From NCBI GenBank assembly GCA_031272265.1, contig JAISUD010000026.1, forward strand, positions 1-53,952: a stretch of 53,952 nt of DNA, written 5' to 3'. Below are positions 19,281 through 30,089 of the stretch, piece by piece. Under the pieces are notes generated by a model that did not search any database, was not told where the DNA came from, and saw only the letters and a program-made list of their open reading frames with translations. Both the position numbers and the translations under genes were made by a program. This stretch comes from Endomicrobium sp. (GTDB lineage Bacteria; Elusimicrobiota; Endomicrobiia; Endomicrobiales; Endomicrobiaceae). Within the stretch, counting starts at the first letter, position 1. Every line of letters begins with the position of its first letter.

Positions 19281-19587
19281 CTAATCATTGTGGTGTTCAC
19301 CAGCAGGAGAAAGAGTTGATTCTGGAGGAGGACTTGGTTGTGGCGGAGTAACCTCCTCTTTCTTAGAACAACAACCACCGCAACTCCGGCAGTAAATTGC
19401 TAACACAACAGCACCAAGACTTGTCCAAGTTTTCCATCCCCCCAAACCATTTGTTAGAAGCTTCTTCTAACTTTTTCTACTCCTCAGCATTCACTCCATC
19501 TCGCGATACTAATATTTTCTCATTCCCAAACGCACAACTAGACAATAAAAATACTAATGTCAACACCATTATCGTCAATTTTTCCAC
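19281..19587 (-). pseudogene. Decayed lipoprotein/TM gene, architecture like the left-island family
   Basis: VEKLTIMVLTLVFLLSSCAFGNEKILVSRDGVNAEE*KKLEEASNKWFGG[frameshift]WKTWTSLGAVVLAIYCRSCGGCCSKKEEVTPPQPSPPPESTLSPAGEHHND*; lipobox, TM, Cys cluster, Pro-rich tail; TAG stop plus frameshift at G6. Confidence 0.7.
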
Positions 19588-19901
19588 GACTACTCTACCT
19601 CTTTTAATTCATATTTTTCAAGCTTAACAAACAGCTTAAAAAAATCAATCAACATACATCCACATTTTCACGTTTCCTTGCCCTCGCAAACAGAATCTTA
19701 ACGCTGCCTATTTCTAGTCTTCCAACTTCGGCAAATTACCATTTTACCTCTCTTCTTTGTTAAATTCTATCAAAATAATTTTTCATATTCCATTACATTA
19801 CCATATCACTTTAATTTTACTAAAAAAGCTTAACCTCTCAACCAGTGAAGAGTTTTCGTAAATTTAATTTATAGTCATTATTCTATCAAATACAGAGAAA
19901 T

Positions 19902-21170
19902 TTAACCATGAACTCTTATTATATCGGCGCCAAGTTTTTTCAACTTTCTTTCAAGCATATCGTAGCCTCTGTCTAAATGATAAATCTTTGAAACGGTAGT
20001 CGGACCGCGCGCGGCAAGTCCCGCTAAAATAAGCGCCGCTCCCGCTCTTAAATCAGACACTGTTACCGCCGATCCTGAAAACCTTTCAACACCTTTAATA
20101 TTTACGATTTTGCCGTTTACTGATATATCAGCACCAAACTTCTGCAGCTGCGTAATATGCGAGAATCTATTTTCAAAAATGTTTTCTTCTATACGCGACC
20201 TGCCGTCTACAAGACACATCAAAGTCGTCCACTGAGCTTGAACGTCTGTAGGAAATCCCGGATATACTTCCGTTTTTATGCTTTGTGGTTTTAGATTTTT
20301 TACCCATTTAGCATAAATTGCATTTTTTGACTCCTTAATATACAATCCACTTTTCCTAAGTTTATCATTTACTGATTTTAGGTGATGCGGAATAACTTTT
20401 TTCAGAGTAACCTCGCCTTTTGTAATAGCGGCGGCTATCATATACGTAGCGGCTTCTATTCTATCGGGAATTACCTCATGCTCAAAACCGTGGAGTTTAT
20501 CCACTCCTTCCACTACAATCTTTTTTGTCCCCGCGCCCGTTATTTTCGCGCCCATTTTATTCAAAACAAAGGCTAAATCCTCTATCTCGGGTTCGCATGC
20601 GGCATTAATAATTGTAGTCTTACCTTCAGCTAAAACCGCCGTAAGCAATATATTTTCAGTCGCGCCTACACTGGGGAACCTAAAATTTACCGGCGCGCCT
20701 TTAAGTCTGTTTCCGGCAAAAGTCCTTACACAACCGTCTTCAATTGAAATTTCAGCACCAAGTTTTCTAAACGCTTCCAAATGAATATCTACAGGTCTTG
20801 CGCCTATAGCGCATCCTCCCGGTAAAGGTACGCCAATTCTTCTAAGTCTTGCAAGCAAAGGCCCTATTATCAAAATGCTTGCGCGCATTTTTCTTACTAA
20901 TTTATGCAGAGCCACATGCTTATATTCCTTATCATAATTATCCGAACAATAAACTTCTATAATATTTCCTTTTTTTACAGCTTTTTTACCCATAAAATTT
21001 AAAAACAATACCGTTGTATCTACGTCGTCAAGAGATGGAATATTAGTTATAACGGTAGGCTCGTCTGTAAGTAAAGTCGCAAAAAGTATAGGTAGAGTAG
21101 AATTTTTTGAGCCGGATATGATTACTTCGCCTCTTAAGCTATTACCGCCCCGTATTAATATTTTATCCAT
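19902..21170 (-). CDS. murA: UDP-N-acetylglucosamine 1-carboxyvinyltransferase
   Basis: ISGSKNSTLPIL, LPGGCAIGARPVDIHL with active-site Cys. Confidence 0.97.
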   Translation of the reverse strand: MDKILIRGGNSLRGEVIISGSKNSTLPILFATLLTDEPTVITNIPSLDDVDTTVLFLNFMGKKAVKKGNIIEVYCSDNYDKEYKHVALHKLVRKMRASILIIGPLLARLRRIGVPLPGGCAIGARPVDIHLEAFRKLGAEISIEDGCVRTFAGNRLKGAPVNFRFPSVGATENILLTAVLAEGKTTIINAACEPEIEDLAFVLNKMGAKITGAGTKKIVVEGVDKLHGFEHEVIPDRIEAATYMIAAAITKGEVTLKKVIPHHLKSVNDKLRKSGLYIKESKNAIYAKWVKNLKPQSIKTEVYPGFPTDVQAQWTTLMCLVDGRSRIEENIFENRFSHITQLQKFGADISVNGKIVNIKGVERFSGSAVTVSDLRAGAALILAGLAARGPTTVSKIYHLDRGYDMLERKLKKLGADIIRVHG

Positions 21171-21244
21171 TATGTAACCATCAATTTATTACAATCCTCG
21201 TATTCAAGCTTTGCCTTAAATACGACAAACAGAACAATAATATT

Positions 21245-22099
21245 TCAACATTTGTTTTTCGCTTTTAATATTCTCGGCAGTCCCGCGTAATCTTTTATTA
21301 TTTCAATGCCTCCATACCCCTCGTCCAAAAATATTTGTTTTATTTTTCTGGCTTTATTCGCGTTTAATTCAACGAAGATAGATCCGCCAGCTTTCAAATA
21401 TTCACCAGCTTTAACGGCTATTTCTCTGTAAAAAAACAAGCCATCTTCGGCCGCCACAAGAGCATTTTCAGGTTCATATTTAAGTTCCGGTTCTAGAAAA
21501 TCATACTCTTCACAAGAAACATAGGGCGGATTTGAAACAATTACGTCAAAATTTTTATCACCTATTTTATCGAAAACGTCACTTTTAACAAAATCTATAT
21601 CCAGCGCGTTATTAATCCGCGCGTTTTCTTTCGCAACCACAAGAGCATCCGCGTTTATGTCCGAAGCCATAATATACTCAAATCCGCCGAGTTTTCTAAA
21701 GCTAATAGCCATGCAACCCGAACCCGTGCATAAATCCAGCAATGAACGCTTATTTTCTTTTTTTGAAAACTTTAACACGCTTTCTACTAAAATTTCAGTT
21801 TCAGGTCTAGGGATTAAAACATTCTTATTAACTTTAAACTCAAAATTCATAAATCCGGCAAAATCGGTTATATACGCGACAGGCTCTCTCCTAGAACGTC
21901 TTAAAACACATTCTTCATATTCAGACTTCTGCACATCTGTAAGCTTTTGGTTTATTACAAAAAGGAGTCTTGAACGCTTGATCCGCAAAACAAACCCCAA
22001 AAGAATTTCAGCGTCGGAATCGTACTCAAAAAGTCCTTTTGATTTTAAAAACGCTTTAGCAGTTTTCAATACAGTGTAAACATTATCACCGACAAACAT
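21245..22099 (-). CDS. prmC: Release factor glutamine methyltransferase
   Basis: VLIPRPETEILVE, DLCTGSGCMAIS, VSNPPYVS. Confidence 0.95.
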   Translation of the reverse strand: MFVGDNVYTVLKTAKAFLKSKGLFEYDSDAEILLGFVLRIKRSRLLFVINQKLTDVQKSEYEECVLRRSRREPVAYITDFAGFMNFEFKVNKNVLIPRPETEILVESVLKFSKKENKRSLLDLCTGSGCMAISFRKLGGFEYIMASDINADALVVAKENARINNALDIDFVKSDVFDKIGDKNFDVIVSNPPYVSCEEYDFLEPELKYEPENALVAAEDGLFFYREIAVKAGEYLKAGGSIFVELNANKARKIKQIFLDEGYGGIEIIKDYAGLPRILKAKNKC

Positions 22100-22110
22100 T
22101 TAATTTGAAT

Positions 22111-23178
22111 TTAAATACCGTCTTCTTTAAGCTTAGAACCCACTTCAGATTCAAGGAGCTTATTAATAATCTCCGACAAGTTACCGTCCATAACCTCACC
22201 GATATTATATATGCTGTATCCTATTCTATGATCCGTAATTCTGTTCTGCGGAAAATTATACGTCCTTATTTTACCTGATCTGTCGCCGGAGCCGATTTGC
22301 TGCTTTCTGTCATCTGAAAGCTGTTTTGCATTTTCTAAAGTTTTCCGCTCGTAAAGTTTCGCTCTAAGCACCTTAAAGGCTTTCGCTCTGTTTTTCATTT
22401 GACTCCTCTCATCCTGACAAGCGACTACAAGTCCCGTAGGCAGATGCGTAATCCTTATAGCTGAATCTGTTTTATTGACATGTTGTCCGCCCGCGCCGGA
22501 GGATCTGTAAGTATCAATTCTCAAGTCTTCCGATTTTATCTCAACATCAATTTCTTCCGCTTCAGGAAAAACGGCTACGGTGACAGCCGACGTGTGAACT
22601 CTTCCGGATATTTCAGTTTCAGGTACTCTCTGAACTCTGTGAACACCTCTTTCAAATTTAAAATAACGCCACGTTTTCCTACCGTTTACTTCAAATATAA
22701 TTTCTTTATAGCCGCCAAGACCCGTAGAATTTGAGCTCAAAACTTCATATTTCCAGCCGTTCTTCTCAGCAAAACGAGCATACATTCTGCACAAATCGCC
22801 TGCAAATAAAGCGGCTTCTTCGCCACCTGTTCCCGCACGGATTTCTACAATAATATTTTTATCGTCGTTTGGGTCACAAGGCATAAGCAACAGTTTTATT
22901 TCAGCTTCAATCTTATTTTTCATTCCAATAAGATCGTTATACTCCGCAAAAGCCAACGTTTTTATTTCGGAATCTTCAGATTTTTTTAATTCTTCGGCAT
23001 CTTTTATGCCATTGAGAATATTTGAGTAGCGCGTATATTTCGCGGCAAGCGGACGAAGATAAGAGTACTGCTTCGAAAGTTCACTATATTCCTCTTGGCT
23101 TATAGCAGATAAATCGCTAAGTTTTTTTTCAATCTCCCTAAACTGTTTATTTAACACTCCCAGCTTTTCCAAATACAT
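22111..23178 (-). CDS. prfA: Peptide chain release factor 1
   Basis: IRAGTGGEEAALFAGDL, SSGAGGQHVNKTDSAIRITHLPTG. Confidence 0.97.
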   Translation of the reverse strand: MYLEKLGVLNKQFREIEKKLSDLSAISQEEYSELSKQYSYLRPLAAKYTRYSNILNGIKDAEELKKSEDSEIKTLAFAEYNDLIGMKNKIEAEIKLLLMPCDPNDDKNIIVEIRAGTGGEEAALFAGDLCRMYARFAEKNGWKYEVLSSNSTGLGGYKEIIFEVNGRKTWRYFKFERGVHRVQRVPETEISGRVHTSAVTVAVFPEAEEIDVEIKSEDLRIDTYRSSGAGGQHVNKTDSAIRITHLPTGLVVACQDERSQMKNRAKAFKVLRAKLYERKTLENAKQLSDDRKQQIGSGDRSGKIRTYNFPQNRITDHRIGYSIYNIGEVMDGNLSEIINKLLESEVGSKLKEDGI

Positions 23179-23259
23179 GTTTATTTCCCGGCAACAAAAA
23201 ATATAACAGAGCCTCTACATTTCAAAGATTTCACAATACGTCTCCACTACATTACAAAA

Positions 23260-23595
23260 TTAATTCTTTTTAATTTCTTTACTCTTTTTCGTAAGGGATT
23301 TCACTTTTCTAGGCGAAGTAGTGAGTATTTTTCCTGAAGCTTTTCTAGGCGCTTGAACTTTTTTCTCAATTTTCTTTTTCAGAACAGTCTTTCCTTTAGT
23401 TTTAGCAAAACGCTTTTGGAACTTTTCAACTCTTCCCGCTGTATCTATAAGCTTTTGCTTACCTGTAAAAAACGGATGGCAATTTGAACATATTTCCAGT
23501 TTTATTGAAGGTTTTGTTGAACGCGTTTTAAACGTATACCCACATGCACATGAAACCGTGCTTTCTTCATATTTCGGATGTATCGTTTCTTTCAT
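23260..23595 (-). CDS. rpmE: 50S ribosomal protein L31 with Lys/Arg-rich C-terminal extension
   Basis: [53 protein letters not shown]. Confidence 0.95.
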   Translation of the reverse strand: MKETIHPKYEESTVSCACGYTFKTRSTKPSIKLEICSNCHPFFTGKQKLIDTAGRVEKFQKRFAKTKGKTVLKKKIEKKVQAPRKASGKILTTSPRKVKSLTKKSKEIKKN

Positions 23596-23711
23596 TTTTA
23601 ATTTCCCCTTTATTCAACTTTTTGCAGAGTACAAAATTTTTCAATTTTTAACCGATTTTCTGCTGTTATCTAAAACGCTGCTAACCTCGTGCGCTGGCAC
23701 TTAATCCACCG

Positions 23712-25001
23712 TCACAATCTATCCATACTGGAAAGTTCCATCTGCTTTAAAAAATCTTTATTAGACTCCGATCCAAGCAGTCTTTTGCTTAGCTCTTCCA
23801 TAACTTCTATAGAATTCATTGAGGTCATCCATTTTCTCAATATCCACATTTTATTCTTTTCGTCTTCGTTCAAAAGAAGCTCTTCTTTTCTGGTGCCCGA
23901 ACGCAAAAGATCTATCGCGGGAAATATCCTCCTGTCGGCAAGCTTCCTGTCAAGATAAATTTCGCAATTACCCGTTCCTTTAAATTCTTCAAATATAACA
24001 TCGTCCATTCTGCTGCCGGTTTCAACAAGAGCCGTACCTATGATAGTAAGACTGCCTCCCTCTTCAATATTTCTAGCCGCGCCGAAAAATCTTTTGGGTC
24101 TTTGTAAAGCATTTGAGTCAAGTCCACCTGAGAGAACTCTACCACTTGAAGGCGCCACTGTGTTATAGGCTCTAGCAAGTCTTGTAATTGAGTCTAAAAG
24201 CACGACAACGTGTTTGCCGTTTTCAACCATCCTTTTAGCCTTCTCTATAACCATTTCAGCGACTTGTATGTGCCTTTCTGACGGCTCGTCAAAAGTTGAA
24301 GATACAACCTCTCCCCTCACAGAACGCTGCATATCCGTAACTTCTTCAGGCCTCTCATCTATTAATAGAATCATAAGCAGCATATCGGGACTGTTTTCAG
24401 TTATCGCATTAGCTATTTCCTGCAAAAGAACAGTCTTGCCTGTTCTCGGAGCCGCGTTAATCAATACTCTCTGTCCTTTGCCTATAGGAGCTAACATATC
24501 TACAATCCTTGTTGATAGTTTTTCTTTCTTTGTTTCAAAGACTATTTTTTCGCTGGGATATAAAGGCGTCAGATTATCAAAAAGAACCCTTTCCCTTATA
24601 TTTTCAAGCTCCTCCTGGCCATTGACAGATTTTACTTGTAAAAGCGCAAAATAACGTTCTTGCTGCGACTGAGGAGGGCGGACATATCCTGCAACCGTAT
24701 CGCCCTTTCTTAAAGCAAACTTCTTTATCTGCGAAGGAGATATATATATATCGTCAGGACCCGGCAGATAATTATAATCCGGCGAGCGCAAAAAACCAAA
24801 ACCGTCAGGCAAAACCTCTAAAACGCCTTCTTCGTAAACCATCTTATTTTCTTTTGCACGCGCTTCAAAAATTTTCGCTATAAGCTCCTGCTTTCTCAAA
24901 CCTGCCACAGAATCCAGTTTAAGACCTTTTGCAATCTCTATAAGTTCCGAAATCGTTCGCTTAGACAAAATAGACGCGTTTTTAGACCTATCTTTTTCCA
25001 T
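23712..25001 (-). CDS. rho: Transcription termination factor Rho
   Basis: [44 protein letters not shown]. Confidence 0.98.
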   Translation of the reverse strand: MEKDRSKNASILSKRTISELIEIAKGLKLDSVAGLRKQELIAKIFEARAKENKMVYEEGVLEVLPDGFGFLRSPDYNYLPGPDDIYISPSQIKKFALRKGDTVAGYVRPPQSQQERYFALLQVKSVNGQEELENIRERVLFDNLTPLYPSEKIVFETKKEKLSTRIVDMLAPIGKGQRVLINAAPRTGKTVLLQEIANAITENSPDMLLMILLIDERPEEVTDMQRSVRGEVVSSTFDEPSERHIQVAEMVIEKAKRMVENGKHVVVLLDSITRLARAYNTVAPSSGRVLSGGLDSNALQRPKRFFGAARNIEEGGSLTIIGTALVETGSRMDDVIFEEFKGTGNCEIYLDRKLADRRIFPAIDLLRSGTRKEELLLNEDEKNKMWILRKWMTSMNSIEVMEELSKRLLGSESNKDFLKQMELSSMDRL

Positions 25002-25170
25002 TAACTCCCCCCAGAGTCTTTGACCGCTTTTGATTATTATATATTGACTACAATGAATACGTCTTTATTATCAATACATAACAATTTGATTTTGATTTAT
25101 TTTATTTAGATTATTTTTTGATTTGAAAGCATAAATAGGTCTGACACGCAGAAAGTATTCTAAATTATTA

Positions 25171-25761
25171 TTATCCTGATGTCAATAATTTATACAAATT
25201 TTTTATGTTTCTTTTCAAATCTTCCTTAGATCCGGAATTATCTATTACAAAATCAGCAAGCTCGAGTTTCTTTGACACGGGCATTTGCGAATCAATCCTC
25301 TCTTTCGCTTGACGCACGTTAAGTTTATCGCGCGTGACAAGACGCTTTAATTGAACATAGTAAGGAACCCAGACAACCACAGTTTTATCGCATATTCTAT
25401 CCATTCCAGCTTCAAAAAGAAGCGGAGCGTTAACTAATATCATATTTTCGTCTCTATATCGCGATATTATTTCGTTTATACGCGAAATTATATATGCGTG
25501 AAGAATTTTTTCAACTCTGAGTTTTATTTTCTTATCCGAAAAAATTATGCCGGCGAGTTTTTTCCTATCTAAGCCTCCGTCAGGGTATAAAATACTTCTT
25601 CCTAGACTCTCCACAAGCTCATTTAAAGACGGCATACCCTTTTTGGTAATCTCGTGCGATATTTCGTCAGCGTCTATATTATAAGCACCGAACGATTCAA
25701 TAAAATATTTAGCGCTTTCGTTTTTCCCTGCGGCGATACCTCCCGTCAATCCTATTATCAT
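25171..25761 (-). CDS. coaE: Dephospho-CoA kinase
   Basis: IGLTGGIAAGKN, DADEISHEI, NAPLLFEAGM. Confidence 0.95.
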   Translation of the reverse strand: MIIGLTGGIAAGKNESAKYFIESFGAYNIDADEISHEITKKGMPSLNELVESLGRSILYPDGGLDRKKLAGIIFSDKKIKLRVEKILHAYIISRINEIISRYRDENMILVNAPLLFEAGMDRICDKTVVVWVPYYVQLKRLVTRDKLNVRQAKERIDSQMPVSKKLELADFVIDNSGSKEDLKRNIKNLYKLLTSG

Positions 25762-28556
25762 ATTTTCTTCATTTCGCCCCAGTTTCTCCCCACTTTAATA
25801 TCAACAACTATAGGAACGCTTAACGCTATAGAGCTTTCCATTTTATTCTTTATAATTGAAATCATACTTTCAGTCTCCCCATCGGGAACTTCAAAAAGAA
25901 GATCATCGTGCACCTGTAAAAGCATTAAAGACTTATAACCCCTAAGCTTAATTTCATTATATATCTTCAACATAGCAATTTTTATTATATCCGCGGAGCT
26001 TCCTTGAATAGGAGTGTTTAACGCTGTTCTTTCAGCAGCATTTCTAACTTGAACATTCTTCGAACGAAGTTCCGGGATAAACCTTATCCTTCCGGTAATC
26101 GTGCAGACATAACCGTCTTTTGAAGCCTGCTCTACAATCTGCTTTGTCCACGACTTTACTCCGCCGTATCTCTCAAAATAGTCGTCAATATATTTTTTCG
26201 CTTCTGAGAATGAAATGCCCAGCTGCTTTGAAAGTCCAAAAGGCGACATTCCGTAAATTATGCCAAAATTTATTGATTTTGCCGCGTCTCTTAAATTGCC
26301 GGGCACGGACTTACTCTGAGGAATATTAAAAATTTCCCTCGCCATAGCACTGTGTACGTCCGCGCCGTTTTTAAAAGCTTCCGTGAGTTTTATATCCTGT
26401 GAAACGTGAGCTAAAACTCTTAAATCAATCTGCGAATAATCAGCAGATAAAAAAACTTTATTATTTTCCGCTATAAATGCTTTTCTGAATTTTTTCCCAT
26501 AAATGGATTTCGTAGGAATATTTTGCAAGTTCGGCTCTATTGACGACAATCTTCCTGTAGCGGTTACAGCTTGATTAAAAACAGTGTGAATTCTATCTCC
26601 GCGACATGTGCAGTATTTTATCAGAGGTGAGACGTAAGTACTTTTTAATTTCTGGAGTTCTCTATATTTCAAAACCGTCGCCGGAAATTCATAAGACGAC
26701 AACCCTGCCAATACTTCTTCGCTTGTAGAATAACCTGTTTTAGTTTTCTTAATCATAGGAAGATTAAGCTTTTCCAACATTATACGCGAAAGTTGTTGGG
26801 GCGAATTAATATTGAATTTTACACCCGCTATTTCGTATATGCTGTCTTCAATTTTTTTAAGTTTAGAAATTATTTCCTCATTAAACTCATTCAGAAAATG
26901 CAAATCCATTTTTATACCTGAAATTTCCATTTCCGAAAGAATTTCAATTAAAGGCATCTCTATATCAAAGAAAAGCGGCGAAAGTTTTCTCTCTTCTATA
27001 AGCGATTTAAATATCTTATGTACGGCAAAAACTGCCGCGGAAATTGAATTTGCATATTCCGCGCTGTCTTCCGGCGAAGAATCCACAAACGCAATTTCTT
27101 TCGTCCCTTTCTTTAAATAACTCCCGTCACCCACCTTAAAATCCAGATACTCCACCGCTATAGAGGTTATACTGTGCGACTTCACGGGATTTAAACAATA
27201 CGACGCAAGCATAACGTCAAAATATATGCCGTTCAGCTCTGCTCCCAATATTTTATAAATATTTCTCTCTTGCTTTAAATCATCTCCCACTTTTTTTATT
27301 TTACCTGAAGAAAACAACGGAATGAAAATATTCTTAAATTCCTCAACGCTAATCTGAGGTGATCTTAAATCATTATGTCCAATAGGAAAATAAAAGGCTC
27401 TATTTTCAACGCATAACGATACGCCAACAACGTAGGCTTTTAGAAAATCAGGCGTAGATATTGTTTTCAATGCAAAAATACCTGACTGTTCTATCAGTCT
27501 TGCAACACGAACAGCTTTTTCCACGTTGTTTACAATTTCACCGTCAAATTTAAACAAGGCATCCGCCGTTTTTAAACGCCACGGTCCAACATTGTCCGCG
27601 TTAAAAAAATCTATTTCGCAGTCAGTGGTGTCTTTGCCAGCTGAAATATCATTATATTTATTTTCTGATTCTTCCTTGCAAAGCAGAGAATTTCCAGAAG
27701 AGGGGTATGACCGCGAATATTTTTTAAGCAAACTCTTAAATTCATACTTTTCAAAAAAAGGAATCGCTTTGTTTATATCCAAATTTTTGTTTTCAAAATA
27801 TTCAAGTTTAAAATTTAAAGGAACTTGTTTATTTAAATCTACCAACTTTTTGCTTATCAACGCTTTATCTTTATTATGATTAATCAATTTCCCCGCATTG
27901 CCTTTTATAGAATCCAAATTCTGCAAAACGTTTTCAAGAGTCCCAAATTCTTTTATAAGTTTAACAGCAGTTTTCTCACCGATGCCTTTTACGCCCGGAA
28001 CATTATCGCTAACATCTCCCATCAAAGCGAACACATCGGGAAGCTGTTTAGGCATAACTCCATATCTTTCCTCAACTTTTTTCGCGTCATACATAATATC
28101 CTTAGAGTCATTCCAAACTAAAACGTTTCTATCTTCTACTAATTGGAAAATATCCTTATCGCCCGTTACAATAACACTTTCTATGCCGATTTTCTTATTG
28201 TTTTCAACTATCGTAGCGATTAAATCGTCCGCTTCGTAACCTTTCATTTCTATTTCCACAATGCTTAAAGCTTTCACGGCTTCTTTTGCAATAGGTATCT
28301 GAGTTATAAACGCCTCATCAGGTGTTTTCCTATTCGCCTTATAATCTTTAAATATCTCATGTCTGAAATTTTTTGAGGGATAGTCAAAGCAAATTACAAT
28401 ATAGCCGAACTTAAAATCGTTTTTAATTTTAAGCAGTAACTTTATAAAACCATAAACCGCGTTGACCTGCCGGCCGTCTGAAATAGAAAGTGGCGGTAGA
28501 GCGTGATAAGCTCTGTGAATGTAGGCGTTCCCGTCTATAATAAAAAACTTTTTCAT
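25758..28556 (-). CDS. polA: DNA polymerase I (5' nuclease + degenerate 3'-5' exo + polymerase)
   Basis: 932 aa; 5' nuclease domain; DYSQIDLRVLAH, RDAAKSINFGIIYGMS, QVHDDLLFEVP. Confidence 0.98.
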   Translation of the reverse strand: MKKFFIIDGNAYIHRAYHALPPLSISDGRQVNAVYGFIKLLLKIKNDFKFGYIVICFDYPSKNFRHEIFKDYKANRKTPDEAFITQIPIAKEAVKALSIVEIEMKGYEADDLIATIVENNKKIGIESVIVTGDKDIFQLVEDRNVLVWNDSKDIMYDAKKVEERYGVMPKQLPDVFALMGDVSDNVPGVKGIGEKTAVKLIKEFGTLENVLQNLDSIKGNAGKLINHNKDKALISKKLVDLNKQVPLNFKLEYFENKNLDINKAIPFFEKYEFKSLLKKYSRSYPSSGNSLLCKEESENKYNDISAGKDTTDCEIDFFNADNVGPWRLKTADALFKFDGEIVNNVEKAVRVARLIEQSGIFALKTISTPDFLKAYVVGVSLCVENRAFYFPIGHNDLRSPQISVEEFKNIFIPLFSSGKIKKVGDDLKQERNIYKILGAELNGIYFDVMLASYCLNPVKSHSITSIAVEYLDFKVGDGSYLKKGTKEIAFVDSSPEDSAEYANSISAAVFAVHKIFKSLIEERKLSPLFFDIEMPLIEILSEMEISGIKMDLHFLNEFNEEIISKLKKIEDSIYEIAGVKFNINSPQQLSRIMLEKLNLPMIKKTKTGYSTSEEVLAGLSSYEFPATVLKYRELQKLKSTYVSPLIKYCTCRGDRIHTVFNQAVTATGRLSSIEPNLQNIPTKSIYGKKFRKAFIAENNKVFLSADYSQIDLRVLAHVSQDIKLTEAFKNGADVHSAMAREIFNIPQSKSVPGNLRDAAKSINFGIIYGMSPFGLSKQLGISFSEAKKYIDDYFERYGGVKSWTKQIVEQASKDGYVCTITGRIRFIPELRSKNVQVRNAAERTALNTPIQGSSADIIKIAMLKIYNEIKLRGYKSLMLLQVHDDLLFEVPDGETESMISIIKNKMESSIALSVPIVVDIKVGRNWGEMKKI

Positions 28557-28668
28557 ATTATTTTAATCACAACTCTATCTCAATTTTTAACCGACAAAAT
28601 AATACCGATAATCCACCTCGTTAGACTTGAATGTTTATGGTTAAGTTTAAGGCAATCCCATATATTTA

Positions 28669-29595
28669 TTAACTTATCCGGGCAGTTTCTATATAATATC
28701 GCGCGCTTATAGCGGCTTGAGCTCCGTCTGAGGCAGCTGTTACAATTTGTCTTAATTGTTTTTTTCTTATATCGCCGCAGGCAAAAATACCGGGAATGGA
28801 AGTATTCATGTTCTCGTCCGTTACAACGTATTTGACTTCGTCAAGAATAACATTTGAAAGAAACGAAGTGTTTGGAATTAATCCTATAAAAACAAAAACG
28901 CCACTTACATTTAAATTTTTATTTTCATTTGTTTTTATATTCGTTACTGTTACTTTTTCAATAGAACTTTTACCTAGAATTTCTTTTACGACAGTATCGT
29001 AAATCACTGATATATTTCGGCACAAACCCATTTCTTTTTGCAGAGTTTTCGCGGCTCTTAACTCATTTCTTCTATGGACAACAGTTACACTTTTTGCAAA
29101 CTTTGACAGATAAACGGCTTCCTGAACTGCAGAATCGCCTCCACCAACAACTAATATATCTTTATCTTTATAAAAAGGAGCGTCGCAAGTAGCGCAAAAA
29201 GACACGCCTCTGCCCATAAATTTTGACTCCCCAGGTATATTCATTTCTTTTACACGCCTGCCCGCTGCGATAATAACAGTTTTAGTTTCATAAGATGATT
29301 CCGTGGTAATCACTTTCTTCAATAAGTAATCATAACTATACTTGATATCAACAACTTCCTCGCAAATCAATTCCGCGCCGAAACCTTTCGCCTGATTCTC
29401 AAGTTTTACGGCAAGATCAAAACCGCTGATTCCCGCGCCGAAACCCGGATAGTTATCAATTGCAGCAGCCATCGTCACTTGGCCACCGTAAGTGTTTTTC
29501 TCTATAAGCAGTGTCTTCAATCCTGACCTGGAAGCATAAATCGCTGCCGATAATCCGCCCGGCCCACCTCCGATAATAACAACATCGTAAATCAT
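28669..29595 (-). CDS. trxB: Thioredoxin reductase
   Basis: GGGPGGLSAAIYASRSGL, CATCDAPF, FACGDI. Confidence 0.95.
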   Translation of the reverse strand: MIYDVVIIGGGPGGLSAAIYASRSGLKTLLIEKNTYGGQVTMAAAIDNYPGFGAGISGFDLAVKLENQAKGFGAELICEEVVDIKYSYDYLLKKVITTESSYETKTVIIAAGRRVKEMNIPGESKFMGRGVSFCATCDAPFYKDKDILVVGGGDSAVQEAVYLSKFAKSVTVVHRRNELRAAKTLQKEMGLCRNISVIYDTVVKEILGKSSIEKVTVTNIKTNENKNLNVSGVFVFIGLIPNTSFLSNVILDEVKYVVTDENMNTSIPGIFACGDIRKKQLRQIVTAASDGAQAAISARYYIETARIS

Positions 29596-29629
29596 AATAA
29601 GTCCTTATAAGTTCTTGTTTCAGCAAATT

Positions 29630-29968
29630 TTAAAGAATACTTTCAATAATTTTTTTTATATCACTTTTGGGTTTAAATCCTACTATTTTTCGCACCGCCA
29701 CTCCGTTTTTAAAGAAGATTAAACACGGGATTGACGTAATTTGAAATTTTGACGACAAAGATGAATTTTTATCCGTGTTTATTTTAACTACTTTTACTAC
29801 GCCTTTGTATTCATTAGCAAGTTCTTCAATAACCGGGCCGAGCATTTTACACGGGCCGCACCAATCCGCCCAAAAATCAACTAACACAAGCTTGTCCGAC
29901 AATAAGACTTCTTGCGAGAAATCGGATTCACCAATTTCAACCACTATTTGAGATATTTCACCATTCAT
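29630..29968 (-). CDS. trxA: Thioredoxin
   Basis: VDFWADWCGPCKML. Confidence 0.96.
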   Translation of the reverse strand: MNGEISQIVVEIGESDFSQEVLLSDKLVLVDFWADWCGPCKMLGPVIEELANEYKGVVKVVKINTDKNSSLSSKFQITSIPCLIFFKNGVAVRKIVGFKPKSDIKKIIESIL

Positions 29969-30089
29969 AAACAGCTCCCGTATTTATTAAGTTACATTTA
30001 ATATATACCATGCTACCAATCATCGACACAGAAACAACCAACCACCCGCTTAAACTCTGCAAAACGGCAAATGCAAGCACTGCTAACCG

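Noticed and set aside
18876-19351. Plus-strand ORFs of 67 and 83 aa in the rpsB-murA gap
   Set aside because: No RBS or motif support; the 83-aa one is antisense to the decayed lipoprotein.
24214-24654. Plus-strand 146-aa ORF
   Set aside because: Antisense to rho; not coding-like.
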